From Acidobacteriota bacterium (GTDB lineage Bacteria > Acidobacteriota > Terriglobia > Versatilivoradales > Versatilivoraceae), in the NCBI GenBank assembly GCA_028875135.1, contig JAPPFQ010000702.1, positions 3,723 through 10,628 of the forward strand: DNA of 6,906 nucleotides, written 5' to 3'. Shown here one piece after another: positions 1 through 5,712 of this stretch. The stretch's first letter is position 1, and every line of letters starts with the position of its first letter. The notes under the pieces are model-generated. The model was not told the DNA's origin and made no database searches. It saw only the letters and a list, made by a program, of their open reading frames with translations. The position numbers and the translations under genes are program-made.

Positions 1-179
1 CGGGTCAGGTCGGCAATGCGGCCCAGATCCACAACGTGTTCCGGAGCGGACAGGCGGAGTTTCATCAGGGGGATCAGGCTCATGCCCCCCGCCAGCACCT
101 TGGCTTCGCCATCGGCCAGCAGGTCGGCGGCTTCCTGCACCGTTGCGGGTCTGGAGTAATTGAATTCCTGGGGAATCAC
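1..179 (-). CDS. Molybdenum hydroxylase FAD-binding (medium, CoxM-like) subunit, N-terminal part only
   Basis: The first 59 codons of a gene running off the left window edge are visible. The motif AGGMSLIPLMK at residues 30-40 matches the flavin-binding AGG-x-SL loop at the N terminus of the medium subunit of CO dehydrogenase/xanthine oxidase-type enzymes. In this family the subunit binds FAD and passes electrons from the [2Fe-2S] subunit to the final acceptor. The start is GTG at 177-179, overlapping the TGA stop of the large-subunit gene (176-178) as GTGA, with AAGGAGG at 186-192 and a 6-nt spacer. The overlap and shared strand make it the third gene of the small-large-medium operon, probably translationally coupled. 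The family is usually about 280-300 residues, so roughly four fifths lies outside the window. Family assignment is firm; substrate is not. Confidence 0.9.
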   Translation of the reverse strand, partial: MIPQEFNYSRPATVQEAADLLADGEAKVLAGGMSLIPLMKLRLSAPEHVVDLGRIADLT

Positions 180-2512
180 GCTGAACCTCCTTGCTGAACA
201 AGTTTCCAGATTTTTTCCGGGGTCAGAGGCATGTCGATATGCCGGACCCCCAGGTGGGAAAGAGCGTCCACCACCGAGTTCACCACGGCGGGAGAGGCTG
301 CGATAGTGCCTGCTTCGCCCACGCCCTTGACCCCCAGGGGGTTGACCGGGGAGGGAGTTTCGGTGCTATCGGTCTCGATGGTGGGCACCATGGCTGCCTT
401 GGGAAGTGCGTAGTCCATGTATTCGCCGGTGATAAGCTGGCCGGTGTCGTCGTAGACCACCTGCTCGTACAGCGCCTGACCCAGGCCCTGGGCAACGCCG
501 CCATGCACCTGGCCGGCCACCAGCAGGGGATTGATGACCTTTCCGCAGTCATCCACCGCCAGGTAGCGCTGGATGGCCACTTCACCCGTGTCGGGATCGA
601 CCTCGCTCACCACGATGTGAGCCCCAAAGGGAAAGGCGAAGTTGGGGGGCTCCCAGTAGTTGGTCGCAATCAGTCCGGGTTGCGTGTCGGGAGGGAAGTT
701 GGGACCGAACCAACTCTTCGGGGCGATCTCGGCCAGGGGCATGGTCTTCCCGGTCTTGTTGCAGGTGCAGACGCCCTCGGCGTAGGTCACGTCGTCGGAT
801 TCCAGCAAAAAGGCTCCATAGGTCTCGATCTTCTCCTTGAGTTCCCGGATGGCCAGCACCAGGGCTGTTCCTCCCACGGAGGTGTTGCGACTGCCGAAGG
901 TACCCACGCCGTGCTGAACCGTGGAGGTATCTCCGTGGGCGACCGAGATGCTGTCGATATCCACCCCCAGCTCATCGGCCGCAATCTGGCTGAAGGTGGT
1001 TTGCGTCCCCTGGCCGTGGGGGGACACCCCCGTCATGACGGTGACGTTGCCCGAGGGCTCGATCTTGACGGTGGCGCTCTCCCACCCCCCGGCGGGCAGG
1101 GCCGGGGAGGGACCGAAGGCGCAGATCTCGCCGTAGGTGGCGATGCCGATCCCCATCAGGCGGCCCTGCTGACGGGCCTCCTGCTGCTCCTGTCGCAGTT
1201 GGGAGTAGCCGACCGTCTCCACGGCTTTCTCCAGAATGGCCGCGTAGTTGCCGCTGTCGTAGGACACGCCCATGGGCGTGTCGTAGGGGAAGTCGCTGGG
1301 GGGAACGAAGTTCTTTTTTCGCAACTCCACCGGGTCCATCCCCAGCTCGGCGGCCAGGACTTCCACCATGCGCTCGATCCCGTGGGTGGCTTCGGGCCGG
1401 CCCGCGCCCCGATAGAGATCGGTGGCCATCCTGTGGGTGAAGACGCCCACCACTTTGGCGTCGACGTTCTTGAACCGGTACAGGCCCGGCAACATCAGCA
1501 CCGAGAGGGTGGGCATGGCCGGGGTCAACAGCATGTGGAAGGACCCCACGTCCTGGATGATCTTGACCTTCAGGCCCAGCATGGTGCCGTCCTTCCTGGC
1601 GGCCAGCTCGTAGTAGTCGACGTGGCCCCGGCCGTGAATGGTGGCCAGGAACTCGTCGCGCCGCGTCAGCACCCACTTGACCGGCTTGCCGATCTTCATG
1701 GCGATGAAGGCCGTCAGGGCTTCCTCGGGATAGAGCTCGCACTTGCTTCCGAATCCGCCGCCCACCTCCGGGGCGATCACCCGCAGCTTGTGCTCGGGCA
1801 GGCCCAGCACGCCGGCCATCAGGAGTCGCAGGATGTGGGGGATCTGAGTGGAGCTGTAGACCGTGAGCGTCTCGTCTCCGGAATTCCAGGAGGCCACCGT
1901 CCCCCGGGGCTCCATGGCCGAAGGGGCCAGCCGCTGGCTGACAATGCGCTCCTTGACGATCACGTCGGCCTCGGCAAAGGCCTTCTCGACGTCTCCGCCC
2001 GCCTGGTCGTGGGTGAAGGCCACGTTGTCGGGCCACTCGGCGTGGACCGCGGGAGCGCCGTCTTTCAGGGCCTCCTCGGGTTCCGAAACCGAGTCGGTGG
2101 GCTCGTATTCCACCTCCACCAGGTCGACGGCGTCGGCGGCGACGTAGCGATCGCTGGCGACCACCACGGCCACGGGATGGCCCACGTAGTAGACGCGGTC
2201 CTGGGCCAGCAGGTGATGGTGCGGGATCCTCAGGTCCGGCAGGGAAATGGCGCAGGGAACCGCTCCCAGGTGGTCGATATCCTTCCCGGTGTAGACGGCC
2301 ACCACGCCCGGGTGCTGTTCGGCCTCCCCGGTTTCGATGCCCTTGATATTGGCTGCCGGGTGGGGACTTCGCACCACCGCGGCGTAGTGCATGCCGGGAA
2401 GCTCGATGTCCTCCACGTAGGTGGCGGTGCCGGTGATCAGCCTCGGGTCCTCCCGCCGCCGGATGGGTTTCCCCACCATTCGCTCGGTTTTCTTGCTTAC
2501 GGTTGTCTCCAT
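176..2512 (-). CDS. Molybdopterin-binding large subunit of a xanthine oxidase-family hydroxylase (form II CoxL-like)
   Basis: This 778-residue protein is close to the usual 750-800 for large subunits of CO dehydrogenase/aldehyde oxidase-type enzymes, which hydroxylate a carbon at a molybdenum-cytosine-dinucleotide centre in the cytoplasm. The N-terminal GKPIRRREDPRLITG (14-28) is typical of CoxL-like proteins. GGGFGSK (251-257) is a cofactor-contact loop, and GVGEAGT holds the expected catalytic glutamate, E733. The active-site loop reads LYRGAGR (366-372), where form I CO dehydrogenases have AYxCSFR with the copper-binding cysteine. There is no such cysteine, so it should not be annotated as a proven CO dehydrogenase. 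Form II-like oxidation of CO, an aldehyde, a purine or an N-heterocycle all remain open. The ATG start lies 3 nt after the small-subunit stop, with GGGAGGG at 2519-2525 and a 6-nt spacer. Its TGA overlaps the FAD-subunit GTG. The family is certain and the substrate unknown. Confidence 0.95.
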   Translation of the reverse strand: METTVSKKTERMVGKPIRRREDPRLITGTATYVEDIELPGMHYAAVVRSPHPAANIKGIETGEAEQHPGVVAVYTGKDIDHLGAVPCAISLPDLRIPHHHLLAQDRVYYVGHPVAVVVASDRYVAADAVDLVEVEYEPTDSVSEPEEALKDGAPAVHAEWPDNVAFTHDQAGGDVEKAFAEADVIVKERIVSQRLAPSAMEPRGTVASWNSGDETLTVYSSTQIPHILRLLMAGVLGLPEHKLRVIAPEVGGGFGSKCELYPEEALTAFIAMKIGKPVKWVLTRRDEFLATIHGRGHVDYYELAARKDGTMLGLKVKIIQDVGSFHMLLTPAMPTLSVLMLPGLYRFKNVDAKVVGVFTHRMATDLYRGAGRPEATHGIERMVEVLAAELGMDPVELRKKNFVPPSDFPYDTPMGVSYDSGNYAAILEKAVETVGYSQLRQEQQEARQQGRLMGIGIATYGEICAFGPSPALPAGGWESATVKIEPSGNVTVMTGVSPHGQGTQTTFSQIAADELGVDIDSISVAHGDTSTVQHGVGTFGSRNTSVGGTALVLAIRELKEKIETYGAFLLESDDVTYAEGVCTCNKTGKTMPLAEIAPKSWFGPNFPPDTQPGLIATNYWEPPNFAFPFGAHIVVSEVDPDTGEVAIQRYLAVDDCGKVINPLLVAGQVHGGVAQGLGQALYEQVVYDDTGQLITGEYMDYALPKAAMVPTIETDSTETPSPVNPLGVKGVGEAGTIAASPAVVNSVVDALSHLGVRHIDMPLTPEKIWKLVQQGGSA
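186..192 (-). promoter_or_regulatory. Shine-Dalgarno for the FAD subunit, inside the large-subunit gene
   Basis: AAGGAGG on the minus strand lies 6 nt upstream of the GTG start at 177-179, within the last codons of the large-subunit gene. It fixes the GTG as the start. It also implies that ribosomes finishing the large subunit can re-initiate at the GTGA overlap. Confidence 0.8.
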
Positions 2513-2515
2513 GGC

Positions 2516-2986
2516 TTACCCTCCCACCTTGGCTGCGGCAGACTTGACAGCGTTGACGATGTGCTGATAACCGGTGCAGCGGCACAGGTTACCTTCCAGA
2601 CCGTGGCGTATCTCCTCATCGGTCGGATTGGGGTTTCTCTCGATCAGTTCTCTGGTAGTCATCAGCATGCCGGGCGTGCAAAAGCCGCACTGCAGGCCAT
2701 GCTCGTTCCAGAAGGCCTCCTGAACCGGATGCAACTGCCCGTCGGTGGCCAACCCTTCGACCGTCACGATGTCCTGGCCGTCGGCCTGTACGGCCAGCAG
2801 GGCGCAAGACTTCACCGTCTTTCCGTTGAGAGCCACCGTGCAGGCGCCACAAATGGAGGTTTCACATCCAATGTGGGGGCCCTTGAGGCCGATGACCTCG
2901 CGGAGATAGTGAATCAACAGCAGGCGAGGCTCGACTTCGTCGGTGCTCTCTTGTCCGTTGATGCAAACATTGATTTGGGTTTTCAT
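2516..2986 (-). CDS. [2Fe-2S] small subunit of the molybdenum hydroxylase (CoxS-like)
   Basis: This 156-residue protein has both iron-sulphur domains of the family. A plant-type ferredoxin cluster is bound by C41, C46, C49 and C61 (CETSICGAC followed by KSC). A helical C-terminal domain has the second cluster bound by C100, C103, C135 and C137 (CGFC and CRC). All eight ligands are present, so it looks functional. It relays electrons from the molybdenum centre to the FAD subunit. It is the first gene of the operon; the ATG at 2986 has a modest AGGA at 2995-2998, 8 nt upstream. The large-subunit gene begins 3 nt after its stop. The length is at the usual 150-170. The small-large-medium order is common in form II and related clusters, whereas classical form I cox operons run medium-small-large. 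This agrees with the form II-like active site next door. Confidence 0.96.
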   Translation of the reverse strand: MKTQINVCINGQESTDEVEPRLLLIHYLREVIGLKGPHIGCETSICGACTVALNGKTVKSCALLAVQADGQDIVTVEGLATDGQLHPVQEAFWNEHGLQCGFCTPGMLMTTRELIERNPNPTDEEIRHGLEGNLCRCTGYQHIVNAVKSAAAKVGG

Positions 2987-3186
2987 CTTGGGCGTCCTAA
3001 CTGGTTTGGATCATTGAAACGCAGGATTCCGCAAACCTATCAAATTCCAGAAAAATTGCAAGCCTCGACTTTTGTGGGTCGGTGAATTTCCGATGGGGGA
3101 TTTTCCCGGTCGGAGGCGGGATGGCATCGGCGGTGGGATCGGGCGCCTATTGACAATCCCCGGGGGAGAACCTATGTTCGGGGTTT
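2987..3186. promoter_or_regulatory. Divergent intergenic region between the hydroxylase operon and acyP
   Basis: This 200-bp gap separates outward-facing operons and must contain both promoters. The plus-strand promoter is described separately. On the minus strand the AT-rich stretch 3015-3065 has only a weak candidate: TTGCAA near 3056-3061 and TAGGTT about 16 nt downstream. I would not rely on it. No terminator or RNA gene was seen. Confidence 0.5.
3150..3178 (+). promoter_or_regulatory. Sigma-70-type promoter for acyP-ispF
   Basis: A perfect -35 TTGACA (3150-3155), a 17-nt spacer and a 4/6 -10 TATGTT (3173-3178) precede the acylphosphatase start. The spacer contains the 8-bp palindrome CCCCGGGG (3158-3165). 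The predicted transcription start, about 6-8 nt after the -10, falls at 3184-3186, immediately before the GTG codon at 3187. The hexamers and spacing are seen directly; promoter activity is inferred. Confidence 0.55.
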
Positions 3187-3462
3187 GTGAAAGCGGGAGC
3201 CAGAGTACTGATCGGCGGTTTCGTCCAGGGAGTCGGATTCCGCTATTTCGTCTATCGCCACGCCTCCCGTCTGGGGTTGGTTGGATTCACCAGGAATCTG
3301 CCCCACGGAGAAGTGGAAATTGAGGTCGAGGGCGAGAGGACTCTCATCGAGGCTCTGCTGAAGCAGGCCCGCAGGGGCCCGATGATGGCCCGAGTGGACA
3401 GTCTCCGGATAGACTGGCGAGACTGGCAGGACAGGTACACTCACTTCGAAATCCGGCACTGA
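3187..3462 (+). CDS. acyP: Acylphosphatase
   Basis: This 91-residue protein is the normal size for acylphosphatase, a small cytoplasmic enzyme that hydrolyses carboxyl-phosphate bonds (EC 3.6.1.7). The signature GGFVQGVGFRYF (10-21) supplies the phosphate-binding loop and catalytic arginine R19. GFTRNLPHGEVEIEVEG (33-49) supplies the catalytic asparagine N37. Both key residues are present. The GTG at 3187 is the only plausible start. No ATG, GTG or TTG lies between it and the in-frame TGA at 3151, and it gives the usual short lead into the loop. There is no Shine-Dalgarno at normal distance; the only purine-rich run (3162-3170) is too far away. With the promoter ending at 3178 the mRNA is probably leaderless or nearly so. 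The TGA overlaps the ispF ATG by one base, so the two are co-transcribed. Confidence 0.94.
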   Translation: MKAGARVLIGGFVQGVGFRYFVYRHASRLGLVGFTRNLPHGEVEIEVEGERTLIEALLKQARRGPMMARVDSLRIDWRDWQDRYTHFEIRH

Positions 3463-3947
3463 TGACTCGCATTGGATTCGGCTACGACGTTCATGCCTTC
3501 TCCCCGGGACGCGCTCTGGTTCTCGGAGGTGTCGAGATTCCCGCGGAGCGCGGACTGTTGGGCCATTCGGACGCCGACGTCCTGTTGCATGCCATCTGCG
3601 ATGCACTCCTGGGAGCGGCGGCGCTGGGGGACATCGGCAGGCACTTCCCGGACAATGCCCCACAGTTCCGGGATGCGCCCAGCACGGAATTCCTGAAAGA
3701 AGTCGCCCGGCTGATCAAGGCCCATGACTACGCCGTTGTCAACCTGGATGCGACCGTGGTGCTGGAAGCTCCCAGAATTGCAGCCTACGTCCCCCACATG
3801 ACGGAAACCATCGCCGGGATCCTGGATCTGGACACGGGCCTGGTGTCCGTCAAGGCAACCACCCATGAGGGGTTGGGATCCCTGGGAAGAGGAGAGGGAT
3901 GCGCCGCCTACGCGGTCGCCTTGATCCAGTCGGTCCGCGGACAGTAG
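3462..3947 (+). CDS. ispF: 2-C-methyl-D-erythritol 2,4-cyclodiphosphate synthase
   Basis: This 161-residue protein is full length for IspF (EC 4.6.1.12). IspF cyclises CDP-methylerythritol 2-phosphate, releasing CMP, in the non-mevalonate isoprenoid pathway. Metal ligands D9 and H11 lie in GYDVHAF and H43 in DADVLLHA. LLGHSDAD (32-39) is the conserved segment around the substrate site. The C-terminal signature is present as KATTHEGLGSLGRGEG, with a histidine where TTTEGLG or TTNEGLG is more usual. It is a cytoplasmic homotrimer in characterised members. The ATG shares its A with the acyP TGA (TGATG), indicating coupled translation. IspD is not next to it, so the usual ispD-ispF pairing is absent here. 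Function is very secure. Confidence 0.98.
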   Translation: MTRIGFGYDVHAFSPGRALVLGGVEIPAERGLLGHSDADVLLHAICDALLGAAALGDIGRHFPDNAPQFRDAPSTEFLKEVARLIKAHDYAVVNLDATVVLEAPRIAAYVPHMTETIAGILDLDTGLVSVKATTHEGLGSLGRGEGCAAYAVALIQSVRGQ

Positions 3948-4002
3948 TCGAAAGGGGCTGAAAACCGTTCGCCCGCGCGACCCGCTACACCGCCCCGAAC
4001 AT

Positions 4003-4010
4003 GGAAGGAG
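4003..4010 (+). promoter_or_regulatory. Shine-Dalgarno that sets the start of the dehydratase gene
   Basis: GGAAGGAG lies 5 nt before the ATG at 4016. An in-frame ATG at 4001 would place this motif inside the coding sequence and has no ribosome site of its own. The start at 4016 is therefore preferred. Confidence 0.75.
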
Positions 4011-4015
4011 CACCG

Positions 4016-4396
4016 ATGGCCACGAAATCCGAAGTTGGCGAGCTGATCCACAGGAACTGCGTCCCCTGTCGCGGAGGAGTGCCGCCCCTCGAGGGGGAAG
4101 CGGTCCGGAGACTCTTGCGGGAGGTGAGCAACTGGGAAGCGGTGCAGGAACACCACCTGGTCAAGAGCTTCCGGTTCAAGAATTTCAAGACCGCCCTGGA
4201 CTTCGTCAACCAGGTGGGTGAGTTGTCGGAGCGGGAATGGCACCATCCGGACCTGGCCCTGGCCTGGGGCAGGGTGGACGTCAAGATCTACACCCACAAG
4301 ATCGACGGGTTGAGCGACAACGATTTCATCCTGGCGGCCAAGATCGACCGCCTCTACGCGTCGGCCCCCGGCCGCAACGCCGAAATCTCCAGATAG
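4016..4396 (+). CDS. phhB: Pterin-4a-carbinolamine dehydratase (4a-hydroxytetrahydrobiopterin dehydratase)
   Basis: The protein is 126 residues from the preferred ATG, or 131 if the upstream ATG at 4001 is used. The family (EC 4.2.1.96, PCD/DCoH) dehydrates 4a-hydroxytetrahydropterin, recycling the pterin cofactor of aromatic amino acid hydroxylases. Diagnostic parts are the N-terminal CVPCRGGVPPL (15-25), the active-site EWHHPDL (74-80) with the conserved His-His-Pro, and GLSDNDFILAAKID near the C terminus. It follows ispF by 68 nt on the same strand and has its own Shine-Dalgarno, so it is probably the last gene of the acyP-ispF transcript. No aromatic amino acid hydroxylase is in the window. 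In bacteria lacking one, this protein may act on other pterins. Given the molybdopterin enzyme nearby a link is conceivable, but nothing in the sequence shows it. Confidence 0.93.
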   Translation: MATKSEVGELIHRNCVPCRGGVPPLEGEAVRRLLREVSNWEAVQEHHLVKSFRFKNFKTALDFVNQVGELSEREWHHPDLALAWGRVDVKIYTHKIDGLSDNDFILAAKIDRLYASAPGRNAEISR

Positions 4397-4452
4397 TAAG
4401 CACGGCCACCCTGAAGCGGTTGAGGATTCCTTGCAACAGTTCGGCGGAGGAA

Positions 4453-4476
4453 GCGACGGTATCTATGTGCCGTCGC
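4453..4476. terminator. Hairpin in the convergent junction, possible bidirectional terminator
   Basis: GCGACGG (4453-4459) and CCGTCGC (4470-4476) form a perfect 7-bp stem. On the plus strand it can be extended inward by three pairs (U-G, A-U, U-G), leaving a 4-nt loop. It sits 57 nt after the dehydratase stop and 85 nt beyond the stop of the opposing DUF1828 gene, where a shared terminator is expected. Neither side has a U tract, so a classic intrinsic terminator is not proven. It may instead stabilise 3' ends or aid Rho-dependent termination. Confidence 0.45.
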
Positions 4477-4560
4477 ATGGAGCTCCGTGTCTCTCACGAC
4501 CGCTGAATCGCTCAGACGCCGCCATAGCCGCCCTCCTGTGTTCCTGACGTTTCCGATGGC

Positions 4561-5340
4561 TCAACGTCCGGCCATGCTCTCATCCAGGAAGCGCGTGACC
4601 CGATCGCGGTTCGCGGTGAGGCTGGAGAACTGTTTTTCACAGACGTCGCTGAAGCGCGCCAACACCTTTCGATTGATCGACTCCTGATCCTCAAAAATGG
4701 CCAACGACCGGAACGCAATCCCCCACTTTTCAAACTGCAGGAGGGCAATGGTAGCGTCGCGGGTGTTGTCGTCACCGGAGAGGGCGTGGACGAAGAGCGG
4801 GCGGGGCATGTCATTGATGCGGCAATCCACGCTGTACATTCCCTGCGGGTCATTCTCATCATCGTGCCAGTGGAAGCTGCGGCGATCATCCGGCACGGTC
4901 TCTCCGAGAAGGGCCTGGAAGTCCTCCATGAAAGTAGAATGCACTCGCTCACGCGACAGAAAGGATACATCCGTGATCCTGAGTATTGCTTGGACGAAAG
5001 AGTAGAGGGCGTCGCCGTAGCGTTCCTCGGGGACATCCAGCACCAGCTCTCCATCCCGATCCTCTACTCGGAACGTCGAGAGTGCGTTGGAGATGACTTT
5101 CCTCCTCGTTCCGACCTGCAGGTCCTTCTCATCGATGTCATAGGTGAGGTGCATGTAGGTATGTGCCTCGTCGGAGAGAACCCATCGTTCTCCCTCCTGT
5201 TTCAGGACGATCGCCAAGTGGTCGCCATCCTCGAAAAGGAAGGGGGTTAGAACGCGGAAGCGATTGATGCCCTCGGCCGCCAGACGGACCTTCGCCGAGA
5301 CTTTCTCATGAAAGTCTCTCTCTATGGTCTGAATGGACAT
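4561..5340 (-). CDS. DUF1828/DUF1829-like protein of unknown function
   Basis: This 259-residue soluble protein has no signal peptide or membrane segment. The N-terminal half, with FRVLTPFLFEDGDHLAIVL (28-46) and WVLSDEAHTYMHL, resembles DUF1828. That domain typically has a PF-x-DGD-x strand followed by a 'lTD-G-T' turn. The C-terminal half (about 160-250) contains an acidic-hydrophobic segment, a DDNTRDATIALL helix and LAIFEDQESINRK, consistent with the DUF1829 domain that often follows. No catalytic residues are established for the pair and I assign no function. The ATG at 5340 is chosen because GGGGAGG (5350-5356) lies 9 nt upstream. An in-frame extension to 5544 has no ribosome site and reads as low-complexity noise. 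It stands alone, converges with the phhB operon and follows a noncoding region with RNA-like folds. Its composition looks less GC-biased than that of its neighbours, hinting at acquisition, but this was judged by eye. Confidence 0.7.
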   Translation of the reverse strand: MSIQTIERDFHEKVSAKVRLAAEGINRFRVLTPFLFEDGDHLAIVLKQEGERWVLSDEAHTYMHLTYDIDEKDLQVGTRRKVISNALSTFRVEDRDGELVLDVPEERYGDALYSFVQAILRITDVSFLSRERVHSTFMEDFQALLGETVPDDRRSFHWHDDENDPQGMYSVDCRINDMPRPLFVHALSGDDNTRDATIALLQFEKWGIAFRSLAIFEDQESINRKVLARFSDVCEKQFSSLTANRDRVTRFLDESMAGR

Positions 5341-5349
5341 CGTCTTATA

Positions 5350-5356
5350 CCTCCCC
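5350..5356 (-). promoter_or_regulatory. Shine-Dalgarno fixing the DUF1828-like start
   Basis: GGGGAGG on the minus strand is 9 nt upstream of the ATG at 5338-5340. It argues against the longer in-frame start at 5544. Confidence 0.75.
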
Positions 5357-5405
5357 GAAAAGGCTACCCTGCAATCTCCAGGTCTGAGTAGGTTACTGCC
5401 ATGGG

Positions 5406-5486
5406 TTAATCCAACACGATCCTGACTTTGTCGGCCGCCTTTTCCTTGGGGAGTTTGTGCAGGTAGTCCTCGAATCGCTTCTTCAT
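5406..5486 (-). other. Very short reading frame, 26 codons, possible gene remnant
   Basis: An ATG at 5486 opens a 26-residue frame rich in Lys, Glu and Asp (MKKRFEDYLHKLPKEK then AADKVRIVLD). It ends in TAA and reads like the C terminus of a real soluble protein. The same frame stays open upstream to a TAA at about 5552-5554, but without another good start codon. The GGAG before the ATG directly abuts it, so the ribosome site is poor. It could be the 3' remnant of a truncated gene, a tiny leader peptide ahead of the DUF1828-like gene, or chance. I do not recognise a family. Confidence 0.25.
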
Positions 5487-5590
5487 CTCCAGATCGAAAC
5501 ATCCAGTTCGGCCGTAGGCGCCACATAAACGCCTGCTTCTCCAAAGACGTTAGCGGTGAATGGGATAGGCTGTCGGCTCAAGGTCTTCAT
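5483..5590 (-). other. Very short reading frame, 35 codons, stop overlapping the next ATG
   Basis: The frame runs from an ATG at 5590 to a TGA whose TG is shared with the ATG at 5486 (ATGA). The 35 residues include FGEAGVYVAPTAELDV. The only purine-rich element, AGGA, is 3 nt from the ATG, too close for a good ribosome site. It overlaps the second half of the candidate structured RNA, so at most one reading is likely to be the biological one. Retained at low confidence because of the ATGA arrangement. Confidence 0.18.
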
Positions 5591-5712
5591 AGATCCTGGC
5601 GAGACTGTAGCGCAAATGAAATACAGCAAGCAAGGGGACCCAGGTGAGACCACCGGGAAGCCTGCTGCATACCGTACCCGTTGTCCCCAAGCTGTACGGA
5701 CGTCGCTACAGC
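5530..5712 (-). ncRNA. Candidate structured RNA of unknown class (or structured leader/3' UTR)
   Basis: On the minus strand a set of helices is mutually compatible. P1 is 5704-5711 with 5605-5612 (8 bp, plus an outer G-U). P2 is 5694-5699 with 5672-5677 (6 bp). P3 is 5660-5670 with 5621-5631 (11 pairs, two of them G-U). P4 is 5651-5657 with 5639-5646 (7 bp, one bulge, 4-nt loop). GGGGA in the P2 loop (5684-5688) can pair with UCCCC (5634-5638) between P3 and P4. The result is a three-way junction closed by P1 with a loop-loop pseudoknot. A second arm follows: 5598-5601 with 5530-5533, then 8-by-8 nt internal loops, then 5583-5589 with 5542-5548. The G-U pairs would be A-C on the opposite strand, which favours minus-strand sense. 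It lies 31 nt after the amidase stop and ahead of the DUF1828-like gene. It matches no RNA class I know. Base pairs are seen; the fold and function are inferred. Confidence 0.35.

Noticed and set aside
972..2585. Minus-strand open frame of 537 codons overlapping the large subunit
   Set aside because: It is an Arg/Gly/Pro/His-rich out-of-frame shadow of the large-subunit gene, with no motif.
191..3085. Very long plus-strand open frame (964 codons) opposite the hydroxylase genes
   Set aside because: It is antisense to two genes with clear family motifs. Its translation is rich in Gly, His, Val and Gln with no domain, as expected from the reverse of high-GC3 coding DNA.
3121..3153. Ten-codon frame with a GGAGG just upstream, as a possible leader peptide
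   Set aside because: It lies upstream of, and overlaps, the -35 of the best promoter, so the transcript would not include it.
3441..4013. Minus-strand frame opposite ispF
   Set aside because: It is a shadow of a fully supported ispF gene, with no family signal or ribosome site.
4393..4547. Plus-strand open stretch after the dehydratase, shifted relative to it, with protein-like composition
   Set aside because: The dehydratase already has its full C-terminal signature. The stretch has no start codon with a ribosome site, and the DNA is better explained by the hairpin in the convergent gap.
5341..5544. N-terminal extension of the DUF1828-like protein to an ATG at 5544
   Set aside because: There is no ribosome site at 5544, the extension looks noncoding, and a strong Shine-Dalgarno supports the ATG at 5340.
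5600..5712. Group II intron domain V or retron RNA as identity of the folded region
   Set aside because: There is no AGC triad with the 34-nt domain V hairpin and no reverse transcriptase gene in the window. The helices do not match either layout.
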